This document shows positions 14,095 through 26,095 of a stretch of DNA of 64,000 bases, one piece after another; position 1 is the first letter of the stretch; the number at the start of each line of letters is the position of its first letter. Position numbers and translations under genes: made by a program. The DNA comes from Folioceros fuciformis (taxonomy: Eukaryota; Anthocerotophyta; Anthocerotopsida; Anthocerotales). The DNA lies in assembly GCA_049999805.1 (NCBI GenBank), contig JBNGIO010006382.1:96234-160233 (forward strand), read 5' to 3'. A model generated the notes under the pieces. That model was not told where the DNA came from and did no database searches. It saw nothing but the letters and a program-made list of their open reading frames with translations.

Positions 14095-15880
14095 CTAACT
14101 GTTGAGGTCATCGAGAGGACGGACATGCTGGTCTGCGAGACGGACATGCCGCAGGTTGGCCATAGCCAGGAGCTGGTTGTCAGCGAAGGTGTAGGCGCGG
14201 TCGAAGTTGTAGAAACATTCCTCCACCGGCGAGCTGGCATAGAAGCCAGAGCATAGCTTGCATCCCACGAAATGCGTGATGAAGGGCCACCGGGGATCGC
14301 CAGTCCCGCCGGACCCTCCAGTGGCCTGCCATTGCTCGAACTCCGACACTATGTGCAGCCAGTAGCCGTGCAGAGAGTAGCCCTGCTCTAGAAGCGTGGC
14401 GGCGTCATCCGCCTCCGATTCCCGCCTGTGATGCCGCAGCAGATACATCAGCGAGCTCTGGTCGTCGCCCGCCCAGTGCTGGGGCCGCTTGGGTATCTCC
14501 TTGTTGAGCATCTTCTTCACCTGCTCCGGGTCCGAGGGGTTTCCCATGGCCATCCACTTGTCCAGAAACGTCTTGGACCAGTCACAGTTCCTGATGAGGA
14601 AGATGCCCGCGTTCAGCCCGGTCCAGTCCGGGTCATCTCCGAACACCTGAACCAGAGCAGAGACCGGCCAGTGAGTGAGTGGAGCATCAAGTTTCCAGGC
14701 CCCACACGATTCAAGGGGCCACAGGACAATCAAGGCACCAAAAACTTGGAAGACAACACACAGATCATGCACGCACCAAAACACTCTTCCAAGCACCAGA
14801 CTTTGATTTGTTAAAGCACCACACTTCATAAAAACAAAGAAGGATTGACGAAAGCCCCGAGGGATTCGTCAAAGCACCACCGAAGGATTCGTCAAAGCAC
14901 CAAAGCATTCACCCACGCACCAAAAAACTTAGCAGAGCACCGAAGGAGTAATCAAAGACTGAAGCAAAAGATTCCGCGCAACACCCTAGGAGAGAAACAG
15001 GCAAGTATTCAACAAACTACCAATTTGACAGGAGAGCCAAGACAGTTTACATGATCAAGATACCAAGGAAAATCAATGCAACAAGAAAGGAGAACCCCGT
15101 AACAAGGATCTAAGGTGGCAAGAAAGATCCAAGACAATGGAAGCTCACCTTGTCCNNNNNNNNNNTCTAAGGTGGCAAGAAAGATCCAAGACAATGGAAG
15201 CTCACCTTGTCCTCGGATCCGCTCAGGACGAAGTTCTTCCCCAGCCGATCATACTCGGCAAACGGCGGAACGAAAGACAGGTCGGTGAAGACGGCGTCCG
15301 CGTCCATCCACATCAACCAGGGGATGCGGGGGTAGGTGTCCATGAGAGTGCGAAGGAGCGGGTACCTGGCCCAGGTGCCTTGGAGCGACTCCTCCCACGT
15401 CTCCAGGCAGAACCAGACCTTGCATCCGTGCAGGTTGCAATAATCCACCTTGTTCTTGTAGGAGCGCATGATGATTTGGCATCCTTTCTGCGTCTTGCAC
15501 CCGCCGGGCCGCTCCCCAGTCACCACCATGAAGGGGATGGCCTGGCCGGGGCAGCTGGACTGCAGGCCCTCCCGCAGCACTTCCCGCTCCGCCGCCTCCT
15601 GGGCCGCAACCGCAGCCGGCTTTGGGGGGTACTCCTGCCTGGTGTCATTGAACTGCCAATCCGGCGGATCGGCGGACTGGCATTCTCCCGATTGCTCCTG
15701 CTTCGGCTGCGTCTGCGATGCCACATTCAGGTAACCCTGACGCGTCTTCACTGTCCTGCCTGCGGACCGGAAGGTCCACAGCAGCGACACCGCGAAGATC
15801 ACCAGCAGCGTTCCCACTACCAAATTCAGGGTAAGCTCAGGCTTCATCCTGGCCACGCCCTTGGCGCTGCTTCCCGCCAT
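14095..15880 (-). CDS. GT34 family glycosyltransferase (xylosyl/galactosyltransferase-like)
   Basis: A type II Golgi glycosyltransferase of family GT34, which includes xyloglucan xylosyltransferases and galactomannan galactosyltransferases. Exons 15880-15206 and 14646-14095 give 408 residues. There is a short cytosolic tail, one membrane segment at about residues 17-37, and a stem. The catalytic part begins near FMVVTGERPGGC (about 117). The DxD metal/nucleotide-sugar motif lies in WLMWMDADAVF (DAD at 193-195). Exon 2 carries DDPDWTGLNAGIFLIRN, HWAGDDQSSLMYLL, YSLHGYWL and FITHFVGCKLCSG, all typical of the family. The donor substrate cannot be fixed from sequence; the divergent form resembles the 'putative glycosyltransferase 7' subgroup. 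The 559-bp intron is interrupted by a spurious-looking assembly gap. Confidence 0.88.
15109..15212. other. 10-N assembly gap flanked by identical 47-bp copies
   Basis: Ns occupy 15156-15165. The 47 bases before the gap (15109-15155) are identical to the 47 bases after it (15166-15212), including the GT34 exon 1 donor. The simplest reading is an unmerged contig overlap, so the true sequence probably has one copy and no gap. Confidence 0.85.
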
Positions 15881-17269
15881 GCTCCTGCTCGTGCGCCTTC
15901 ACACTCCCCTGTGCATTCAGATCCGATCAACCCTGCCAAGCAATGCGCCCATGCCATCCGCATGCGCCCCTCAGGATCGGCGTAAAAAGCCCGCCGAGGA
16001 CACGGCCACGAAAATGACGGTAATAGCAGAGTCACCATCCCGGTCCCCCTGCATCCTGTCTCTGCCATGGCGTTCCGCAGCTCTTCCCTTTTCTAAGTCA
16101 CATACATTCCTTGCCAGCTGCATAAAGCCAACTGCACACTGTTTTACAGCGCCGCAAGGGTAGTGACGGTAGGAGTATCTGGAGTCGCCGACAACTCGTT
16201 GCTTTTGTGCTTACAACTCGTATCCAACACCTGCTATACACTTACGTACGTAAATGCAGATGCCACTGGCAATGTGTGTTGTACTGGTGTACATACAGTG
16301 TATAACGCTGTCAGGGGACAAACCATCTTCCCCCTAATGGTAACAAGCAGGGCAGCCAAGGTGAGGAGGATTGTAATCAAGGGAGAACAATTGCTTGCCA
16401 ATCAAAGATTCGTGTGAGTCGACGGTACAATGTAAGTAAACGAATCCTTGTCCCGGAAACCTGGCACACAGAGAGTGACCGATTTCTCGGGTCCACAAGA
16501 GCGGACGATTTGTGTATGTTAGCAATCGAAACAGATGTCCTGGATTATGTCAAAAGAAATCCACCACGCTTTGACGTCCTTGCAGACATGGTTACCGTAT
16601 TGATGGCCTGAATCACAGCAGCATGTTCTTCAATCTGCACCATTCGCAGCCTGGACAGCTAGACATGGAAAGCTACCGACATACCGAGCCAAGGGCAGAT
16701 TAGTATGATAAAACAGCCGCCGAGCCTCCAGCAGCACAGAAACAGGGTTAGGATGCGGAAAGGCAGCATCTTCACTAGGGCAGAGCAAGGACGGCTGAAA
16801 CGAAGGTGAAGGCGACACTGATACCGTGTGCGTCGATTGAGTGATCCTCTGGCGGACTACCAGATTTTGGCGATGCAGCAGGGCGCTCTTGGAAGGCTTG
16901 AAATCCAACCTCGGCACAAGACCTCAAGGCGTCCAAAAGCGCCACCCGGCATCGCCCAGCTCTTCTGACACTTTCAGTTGTGCAGAGGAATGAGGCGGCC
17001 AGTCCAAGACCTTCCATGTTCCCTAGCCGCCGTATTGCAAATCCTCACCGTGCTTGCCAATATGTGTGAATGGCAGGACTCCACGACACGCGAATATAAC
17101 CTCTGCGTCAGGGCAAAGAATGATCGGAAGGTCACGAGCAGGGAACCCGGTTGCAATACGTATATAAATTTACAGACGATGGCGGAGCAAGCGAATTTTG
17201 ATCCCAAGGAGACAACTGAGTTTCAATCGCATTCTTCTGGACCAGAGCTTCATTCTGCGCGGCATCGGC
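15881..17269. other. Divergent intergenic region, no gene recognised
   Basis: Lies between the 5' ends of the GT34 gene (-) and the DUF3598 gene (+), so it should hold both promoters. No coding sequence was recognised. The TATA element of the right-hand gene is listed separately. Confidence 0.5.
17161..17169 (+). promoter_or_regulatory. TATA box of the DUF3598 gene
   Basis: TATATAAAT about 100 bp upstream of the chosen ATG at 17270, with the spacing expected for a short 5' UTR. Confidence 0.55.
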
Positions 17270-18782
17270 ATGGTGATGGCCGGCGCGTCCTACGGTCTAA
17301 ATGCGCATGCGCATTGTCTCGGCTTGCAGCGGCAGAGAAGATTGATGCCTTTTCGTGCTGATGAGGCGGTCAGGTTCCGGTCAGCAGCTGCCTTGCTGAG
17401 AATGGAATTCTGCGGTCTGAGAGCTCCGAGTGCGGTTTCTGGAGGCTGCGTGCCTGCGCAAGTTTCCAAGGCAGCGGTTTCCGTGGAGGAAGGACCTGCA
17501 GGTACTTATTCTTGATCACTCTGTGTTGTTGAGGAAGTGACTAGGGTGTTGGGGATCGGGAAGCTTTTATAGGCGAGGACGTTGTGAGAGTTTAGTATAC
17601 ATGAGCTGTGGGATTCTTGCCGCTCTTTACAGACACTTCCACAACCGTTGAGATCCGTGAGGCGTGGTGTGAGTTTTCGGACCGTGTTTCCGGGGAGTGG
17701 GATGGCTATGGAGCTGAGTTTACCTGTACCGGGGAAGCTTTGGAGCTGCCTTCGTCTGTGGTACCGGAGGCCTTCAAGGACTGGGGGGTGGAAATTCATG
17801 ACTGGCAAACGCAGTGTCCTACTCTAGGAGTGTCCGATGAAGGCCGTCGGGAGTTCTCGTATAAGGTCATTCGGCTGCTTCCTACAGTCGGATGTGAAGC
17901 TGATGCGGCCACTCAGTACAGCACAGAGAAACGAAGCTTGGAGGGAAATGAAGCGGTGGTGCTCGCTTTCCACAGGAATGGCTCTTACACTGCAGTATGG
18001 CCAGGAACGTCGGTGTTGACTGCTGGTATTGGCTGCGCCTCCAAGGTTGTAGTGCGAAAGAGGGACGCGGGGGATGCTTTTGAGGTGGAGCACTGTTTTG
18101 TGGAGGAAGGAATGGAGAGATCTCGTGTGAGAATGTTGCAACAATTTGTTGGTTGGACAACCCATGGCGGGGGTAAGAAACTCCCTCTCCTGAAACGAAT
18201 CACCGTCTACAGAGAACGGTGGGAGGGTCCCTTCAGAAATGGCGAGTCTCTGGGAGGTTGTGGGAGCAATGGATCCGGGTTTGCCGTCTCTCCTAAACTC
18301 GAGGTCCCTTCGCTAAAGGGAAAGTGGACAGGAGTGACGTACTCAGCATGCGGCTTGCAGGCATCTGTGAGTGAATTTGGGCTTCTCATCACACGTCTCT
18401 CTCCCTTAGCTGAGAAGAGCAACTGACGTAGTTCTGTTCGTTGCAGCACGGCACTGTCTCTGTCAACAATCTACAAGCTGGCAATCTCGAGGAGATCAGC
18501 AGAAACCTGGACGGCCTCGTTACCCTGCCCTTGGGTCTCTGGTCGCAGGTTAGGCCGTCTCAGGAAGGGGGATTTCGCATAGAAGCCGGATGTCTTTTAA
18601 CGAAAGGCAAGGCTTTTGCCTCGTGGTGCGAGTACACAAGCACGGGAACTCTGAATGTGAGTACGCAACTACAGACATAAAGGGGTGTTCTTGAAATGCG
18701 GGATCTTCCTGTTGTAGGCACTGACATGAACTACATCCTGATGCAGGCAATGTCTACCAGAACAGAGCATCAACAACTGTGA
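17270..18782 (+). CDS. DUF3598-family calycin-like protein, plastid-type
   Basis: Exons 17270-17501, 17633-18366, 18447-18656 and 18747-18782 join in phase to give 403 residues. After an Ala/Arg/His-rich N-terminus that looks like a chloroplast transit peptide, the conserved block starts at EIREAWCEFSDRVSGEWDGYGAEF. It continues with ELPSSVVPEAFKDWGVE, DWQTQCPTL, the strongly conserved LLPTVGCEADAATQYS, a GSYTAVWPG strand and EHCFVEEGMERSRVRMLQ. Later come RERWEGPFRNGESLGGCG and a C-terminal calycin-like part (IEAGCLLTKGKAFASWCEY). I assign the DUF3598 family from remembered plant homologues. No biochemical function is known to me. It is convergent with the thioredoxin gene. Confidence 0.72.
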
Positions 18783-19044
18783 TCAACCATATTGGTCATC
18801 AGGTGCATGGTTGCCGCAACTTGGCAACATCGGCAGTTGCATTTTCAAATGTAAATAGGAATTCTAAGGCAAGTACTGGTACTTTGAACAAGACGATACT
18901 CGCCGGAAATCTTAGAGAAAGTCTTCCTTCCACATCACAGCTTTCCACTACTCGGTACCCTGCCGTGGCATGCAGGAATTTCACAGTACAGTGGAGTAAA
19001 CAAGGCACGTCTCCGAAGGGCTGGAGTGGGAGTGCGGTCCGGGT

Positions 19045-20088
19045 TTAGTTCCTTGCCTTGGCCCTGGAACCATAGAGGACGTTCTTGACGTGGGTGATCA
19101 GCTTATCCGCAGGTAGAGCCCCCTCCTGTCAAAAAACGTGACAGTGCGCTATCAGCCCATCAGAAGCCCACCAGTATGCAAAAATGAACTGAAAGCAGAT
19201 GGATCCGCCAAGGAAAGCTGCAAACCAGGCGGTCGATTGGTTGTCCATCCCGGAAGATAATGAATGTCGGCAATGCTTGCACACCATATCGGCTGGCCAC
19301 TTGAGGATATTTCTCCGTATCAATCTTCACCTGTTGAGAGCAAGAATACCACCTCAATTTCGACTACTCAACAGGAAACGCCACGCATCCTTGCTCACAT
19401 TCCACCAGACTTCGGTAAGAGAGCATACAATGCGAAGCTCGTCCTTCAAGGCTCTCCCAACTTCATTCAAAACAGGAACCATGTATTGACACGGACCACA
19501 CCTGCGCGGGCCGTCAGTGAAGGCCGCCAAAATACCCCACCTCCATCCAAAACATTCAGTTGGGGAATCCACAGCCGAAACCTACCACGTAGCGTAGAAA
19601 TCCACCAAAATTGGAAGATCGGAATTGGATAACATGTCATCGAACGACTTAAACGTCTGCTTCGATGCGGACACCTGCGGCAGACCATCACTTTCGAGAA
19701 TCAGCGCACAGCACAAAGTCGTCCAAACCCTACGCAGCCATCTCTGGACTGACATAGCCCCTCTACACGCCCATTTCCAATCCCCGTCGCAACGCACCTT
19801 GACAGAACGGTCCCTGGGGGCGGTGACACCATATCCCCAGCCCGGATTCGCAAAGGCTCGGTCCGCACCTGACGAGCCCGGCTTCGAAAGCAGAGAGTCC
19901 CTCACCCCGCGCCCGGAGACGGCTCTCGCGCAGCCTACAGCGACCAGAGAAACAGGCTGCGGCGAGAAACAACTCCGTGGAGAAGCCACAGCTGCAGCAA
20001 TAGAGGAGGAAACGGTGCTGCATCCATCTCCGCCAAGCGAACCGGGCAGATGCGCCGTGCTAACCCTGCACACGGCCCCGCAATCCAT
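19045..20088 (-). CDS. TRXy: Thioredoxin y-type, chloroplast
   Basis: Exons 20088-19586, 19501-19429, 19330-19226 and 19125-19045 join in phase. The mature domain (from about residue 146) reads KQTFKSFDDMLSNSDLPILVDFYATWCGPCQYMVPVLNEVG in segments across the first intron, which splits the Trp codon of the WCGPC redox site. VKIDTEKYPQVASRYGVQALPTF, with the cis-Pro, and a C-terminal helix follow. Closest family: plastid thioredoxin y, which reduces peroxiredoxin Q and methionine sulfoxide reductases. The predicted 253 residues exceed the usual length of about 170 because the open frame upstream is long; the true start may be a later ATG (for example MSVQRW), or an unrecognised 5' intron may exist. 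Confidence 0.88.
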
Positions 20089-21859
20089 CGCTCCTTGCTG
20101 AAAGACAGGGACCAGGGATCAGCCCAGCCTCCACACTAGCTTCGCTCATTACACGGCCGCAAAAGCACGTATCTATGCAGCGCAGATATTTCCTGAACCT
20201 GCCTTGTTTTGTGACACTGTTCTTCACGGAACGGGCGATACCCCGTTCCCACTACGAACTTGGGGAAGACCTCCCTTCTGGGGTCTCAAGGACCTTCACA
20301 ATCCATCCAACAACCAGATCGGCATTTCGCAGTTAACTTCGAGCTTATTCAATTAAAAATTACAGCGATTTCGTATGAATGAGTATCGCATGCCATATAG
20401 AATATTAATAGTATACTCATAAGTAGATAGGTTATATAGATATTCTATTTATATCATATAAACATTATATTTTATTTATTTATATAATATAGAGCTGTAG
20501 GATTATATATTGTAGGTGTAGCTTAGCTTAGCATGCGATTCATAATGCAATTCACTCACTAAGACTAAGCCAACACAATATATTAACTACATGTAGCTAG
20601 TTCATTAGCAAGAGAACGATCAGGCATGCGGAATTTGTGGATCATAAGAATTGCATCACATCAAGGGTGAGTAGCTGGAAATGGACTCGTTAGAGAATAT
20701 CTTTGTTTAGCCACTCGATCCCTTGGCAGTACCAATATGTCGATCTTTGTTCAACCACTCGATCCCTTTGGTGGTACCAATATACCAATTTTTGATCAGC
20801 CAATCCATCCCTTGAATCCTTTTGGTGGTACCAATATCCAATCTTTGATCAACCACTCGATCCCTTGGCACAGTACCACTATGCCAATCTTTGTTTAACC
20901 ACTCAATCCCTTTGGCAGTACCAGTATGCCAAACTTTGATCAGTACCACTATGCCAATCTTTGTTTAACCACTCAATCCCTTCTTTGTTTAACCACTCAA
21001 TCCCTTTGGCAGTACTAGTATGCCAAACTTTGATCAACTACTCGGTGGTACCACTATGCTACTCCTTTGATCAGCCACTTGGTCCCTTTGGAGCCTAGAG
21101 GAGCTGAGCGCGAGGAATAGGAGCCCAGTTGAACTGCCCTGTTCAAACCTTGGATGCATTGCAAAGACAACAAATGTCGTTGCGAAAGTCGAAAGTGCGA
21201 GTACGTGTAGTGTGAAACTCTTGTGCTGCAGGGTCGCGGGACTTCTCTCCTATGACTACGTGACACACGCCGAGTTTCCAAGCCCTGGTTGATTCCCGGA
21301 GCGGTCGGTGGATAAGTCCGATGCCCAACGGAAGTGTGAGGTGGTGTTTACCATTTGGTCTCTTGTTTCGGGTTTAGGGTTTCCCTTCATGCCGAGAACT
21401 TCTCCCGACGAATAACACTCCAACCGAAGGGGTGGGAGAGACACGCAATTAGAAGCAATAACAGTACCAGTCACCAAACACCACGACAACTTCTCGGATT
21501 GCAGTGTGAACCCAGTGATGACGAGATTGCACAGAATGCACAACTTACAAAGCTTGTACTGACTAATAATGGTTAAAAGTTCCAGTCCGTATCTGTTCAT
21601 TAGAGGTACATAGTACACAACAGACGGTCCCTCCGACTGGGAGAGTAATCGGTGAAAATGACAGCCTCCTCCGCGAACGAGAGGAGGAAATTCAAGTTTG
21701 TTGCCAGTGGTGAAGGTGCCCTTTATTAGGAAACATCAAGCCAAGAAGCCGTTCCCAATAGCACAGATGACGGGTGTGGCCTTCCCCGCACCCCTCACGC
21801 AAGATGCACCAAATTAGCCACACTCTTCACGGATGAGGTAGGATAAATATCAAATTGCT
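20089..21859. other. Intergenic, AT-rich and repetitive
   Basis: No gene recognised. Contains an AT-rich stretch (about 20350-20520, many TATA/ATAT runs), a minisatellite at 20703-21063 and the 3' flank of TOP1. A TTTAGGGTTT motif sits near 21370. Confidence 0.5.
20703..21063. repeat. Minisatellite, about 45-54 bp degenerate units
   Basis: Repeated blocks contain GGTACCA(A/C)TAT.CC, TTTGAT(C/T)A(A/G)CCACTC and ATCCCTTTGG. About seven units are discernible, with unit length alternating by multiples of three over the first five. In the minus strand this yields an open frame of 80 residues that repeats GT(A/T)KGIEWLNKD.H; I treat that as a by-product. Confidence 0.75.
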
Positions 21860-24800
21860 CTAGAACCTATAATCAGGCTCCACATCCATAGCCCACGCGA
21901 ATTTCGCCAACAGAGACTTGTTAAAAATCTGCGCACCCACACGCGTGATTAGTACACCAGAGACAGATACTCGGAGTTAGGCAGACAAGTGCCCTTCGGT
22001 AAGAGTGGAACACCTCACCTTTTCAATAGGTACTTCGTGCCGCTTGCACCACGCTACGGTTATCCTGGGATCCATGTAGTTAATCTTCGACGTCCCAAGA
22101 GCAACCGTCTTCATGTCATCTTTCATGGTCATGTCCAGCTTCATCTTCTCGAGCCTCTGTTGATGTTGAGCTATTTTCTTCTCTATCCTGCATTGGGGAA
22201 AACGCGAGTTACAAACAGCAAGTAAACAGACGAATAGACGTTGTGACTTCAACAAGTGCAGGTAACATGCGCTTCTCACATTTCTGGGGCCATATTCCTC
22301 TTGGGTTTTCCCTCCTTGTCTTTGCCCAAAGGCTTCCCCTTCCTTGCTTTCTCCAGGTCAGAAGCCAGCTCTTCGAGAGCAGACTGCCACGATGAGCCAT
22401 GCGTGAATTACATGTCCAATCAACACCCTGCTAAAGAAAAGTTTAAAGAGCAGGACAACTACGCATACCTCTATGTCAGCCATTTTGCCTTGAAGCCTCT
22501 CCATTTGTGCACCATGTGTCTTCGACACCGTTCTTTGATGGTTACACAAAATAGCAACCTGCACTCAAGACGAAACAACAGCGTTGACACCTCATACAAA
22601 GAGGCGTAAGCACAGGAACACCACGAGGAAACAAGCTGAGAGATAAGACCTCCTTGTTTGCACGTTGGTAGTCAGCAATCTTTTCCGCTACTGTGGTTCC
22701 TTCACTCTCTTCGTCAAATAGCTGTACATAAGATTCATTGGAGTCAGCCTGGGCTCCAGAAGAAATAAACGAAACGGGAAGCACTGAATGCTGCAACTCA
22801 CCAAATTGTCCAATGTGATAGATGCATTGTAAGTACGGAACACCTTTGCTGTCAAATTTGGCATTATCTCTTTCAGATGAGCATTCAGCTTGTTTGTATC
22901 CAGCTTATCAAAAAGGTCCTGCCCTTCCTTCTTCCCTGGTTCCATCCAAGTACGAACGGGTGAATACTCAGCATAAAGCAGCAGGGGAGATTTGCAGAGC
23001 ATTGCAGGGCTATGAAGTTGGACAATAAACCTACAATCTACGATGTCCCTGACGAATCACCTTTTTTGAAGTCACCAATAGCTTTGTAGACCTTTTCTTC
23101 AACCTCTACAGTGTTGTTGTACCTGATGGAATCCTTTCCTAAAAAATCAAACTGCAACCAACCCCAACGTTTCTTCAGTGATACGATGCAGAGGGACAAA
23201 TACAGGGTCCAAGTTCTCTAGTCCTGTACAGAATGACTGGGAGAAGGGGAAGAGGATTACCTCTAAGGACCTCGGAGGCACAAGAGATACATGCTCAACC
23301 TTGAGAGAACAGCAGCCGACAGTATCTGCCTCCTCCTCATCCTAGTTAGAACAGATTCAAGCTTAGAAAATATATTCCGAAGAAAGCACTTCCACCCTGC
23401 TCAAAGAAAGGAGGACACGTGGCCACGGCTGGTAAAGTTCCAGTGGTGCTAACCTTCTCATTGCCTGCTCGAAGGGCAAGGCGATCAATCAGGTATGTCG
23501 CAACAGAAATCTGTCGCTTGGTCATGTCTTGCGATGTGAAATTCTTTGTGTAGGTTTTCCGGATGTCATCAATGTAGTCCTGAGAGGAGATACCCGGCCA
23601 TCAGGTTGACAGTGACGTCCATGACCATATTGATAGCAAGCAGCCTTACAATCTACCCTCACCTTTAATAATCGAGCCTTCTCGTACTTCTCCTTGTCAC
23701 TCTGCCCTTTCAGACTACTGCTGGCAGCTAGTCCTACATACTTGAAGTCCTTTGGGTTGATGGGATCATTCCAATAGGCAAGCCATGTGACCGTGTTGTC
23801 ATGCCTCACCTCTTTCCACCTACATGCAGCATTCACATGTTAAAGCATTAGCAAGGACCAAACAAAGTTCACGCCAGCGTCTGGCTCCAGAAGGTGCATG
23901 GCTATGAAGATGTACACTCCTTACTTTGTATTTGGGATGGGACACTCTGGTATGGGCGCATCTTTCCCGATATTGATGACAATATCTTTGGGCTGAATAC
24001 GTTTCTTCAGCTTTCCCATCTGCCATGATAAACTGAAGCTCAGTAATCAAGAGACAAACCCCTTCTCCCTGAAATATATCATAGCAAATGGCTGTGTGTC
24101 ATTCAAGTCTTCCCACCTTTGGATGATCTCCTCGACCACGGAAAAGCCCTGGCGGTTCAACCCTGAAGTTACCAACCTGACCAAATCATCAAAAACACAT
24201 AAGTAAACCACATAAATGACCTGCTTCAAGATTCTGCACGCTCTCAAAGAGGCTCGCTCATGTGCCGTTGGAAACAACTGCAAACAAGACACACCTTCTC
24301 CTTCACACCATCAACTAATGCCCACATGTACTTCTCTTCCATCTTCAGTTTCTCTTCCTTCAGCCTTTTCTTCTCCTGAACAAGTAAACTCATGTGCTAT
24401 CATACCTTCCCAGCCTTTGCAAGACACAAGAGCAGGTCTCCCACGAAGGCAGCTACTAAGAAAGCCAGTACTTGCAGGATGTCAAACAGTAGGTCCAAGG
24501 AGACACATGCCAGACACTTCCAAAGAGAAGAAAACATGTGAAGACAAACTGCTCACTGAACGAGTGACAGCAAACTCCAAAATGCACAGTGCCAGACATT
24601 TACCTCCGTAGACATCAGCTTCTTCTTCTCCTTTTCTTGGAGGTTCCACTCATAGATTGGAGTGAAGTCACACAGTTCAAACTTCTTAATGACGTGGCCA
24701 GCTCCCAAGAGAGGTTTCCAGTCATTCCAGAAGTTTGTGATAAATCTCTCCTTGCCAGCATACTCTGTATCTTTCATCACAGCAAACATGGTGGCTACCT

Positions 24801-26095
24801 GCAAACACCAGAATTTCTCAATCTTATCATACACCAGAAGTCGCAGAACAAACAAGCAATTCCTGGAACCGTCTCTCTGAATGACGGTAAGGATAAACGT
24901 TGCAGGGACACTCAAACCATGCCACAATGCCAGCGGAAAGAAAAGAGCACCTCAGAAAACTACTCACCTCCTCCTGTCTCTCGGTCAGATCTACAGGTTT
25001 CCCATCATACAGCATCTTTACACCATGCGGTTGATAGGGTGGAGGGAAAATAACGCCGTTATGCTCCAGGGTGGACCACTTCTGTCCACCTCCACCGTTT
25101 TTGTCAGCCACCACCACCTTCTTTTTCACTGTCTTCTCAACCTGCCTCGTCCTAGTGGTTTTAGTTTCCTGCACTTTCTTGGAAACCACCTTCGCACCGG
25201 TGCTGCTGGAGACTTTTTTCACGGTCACGGCCTTGGACGCAGAATAGCGCTGTGCGAGGGGGACATCATCATCATCGTCATTATCAGGATCCAGCTCACG
25301 CTTCAGCGGTTCTTCCTTCACCTTGGCCGGCTCATCCTTAGCCTTCCCAGACTGCCTTCCCTTGCCAGCATCCGCCCGTCCAGTCGCTGGTTCCCCCTTA
25401 GAAGTCAGCTTCGCCTTCTTAGCCGCAGGCGAATGCGAAGTCCTACCTGTACCATCTACTGGACGCTTGACCCCGGAGTTCCCATCCTTAACCGGCGCCT
25501 CGGCACCCTTCCTCGCGACGACTCTGCGTTGCGCAAGGGGAAGATCATCCTCATCACTATCACGAAAATCGAGCTCTTCCTTGGCCTTGGCCTTGGCCGC
25601 TCCCGATCCCTTCGCCAGTACGGGAGACGGCTTCAGCTTCTTCGCAGGGTTGGAGCTGCCTGGCTTGTCCTCCAAGGGCCTCTTCCCGGTGCCCGATTCT
25701 GCTTCCTGCTTCACTGCCATTCTCCTCACCATCACCTTCTTCACAGCGGTGCCGGAATCCAATTTCCCGGTCACCGCGGCCTTCCTCCCGACCGCGGCTG
25801 CACTGGTTTCCTGGCCTGGCGGCTTCTCGTCTGCCGATTTCCCGCCATCCGTAGCCGCCATTTGCTGCAGTTTCTTCCTGTACGCCAGGGGCCTTTCGTC
25901 CTTCGAATCCTCCGGCTGCTCAGCCTCATTGTTGTTGCCCAGAACACCTTTCCCGGGCAGATCGGGCTGCATAGCCTGAGCCCTGATTCCTCCTTCTGCT
26001 GCTGCTCCTGCTGCAGGAGCTTGCAGCACGGCCCCGGCGGCCGCAACAGCAGAGTCGCCCTGCCCCTGGCCTAAACTCCTCTCCCCAGCCGTCAT
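21860..26095 (-). CDS. TOP1: DNA topoisomerase I (type IB)
   Basis: Nuclear type IB topoisomerase that relaxes supercoils through a 3'-phosphotyrosine. Fifteen exons in phase: 26095-24968, 24798-24604, 24375-24295, 24176-24117, 24019-23925, 23819-23663, 23579-23454, 23341-23261, 23151-23061, 22935-22802, 22721-22650, 22558-22469, 22383-22280, 22187-22019, 21928-21860; 883 residues. The N-terminal 340 residues are Lys/Asp/Glu-rich and disordered, with three acidic PLA(Q/Y)R motifs. The core follows: [86 protein letters not shown]. After a coiled-coil linker, the C-terminal domain has [16 protein letters not shown] with the catalytic Tyr near residue 842, ending in [14 protein letters not shown]. 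Confidence 0.96.

Noticed and set aside
20703-21063. Regular repeats considered as a CRISPR-like array
   Set aside because: No constant-length spacers, degenerate units, eukaryotic context; a minisatellite explains them.
24881-26074. 397-codon open frame on the plus strand
   Set aside because: It is antisense to exon 1 of TOP1, has no family similarity, and arises from the GC-rich codon use of the real exon.
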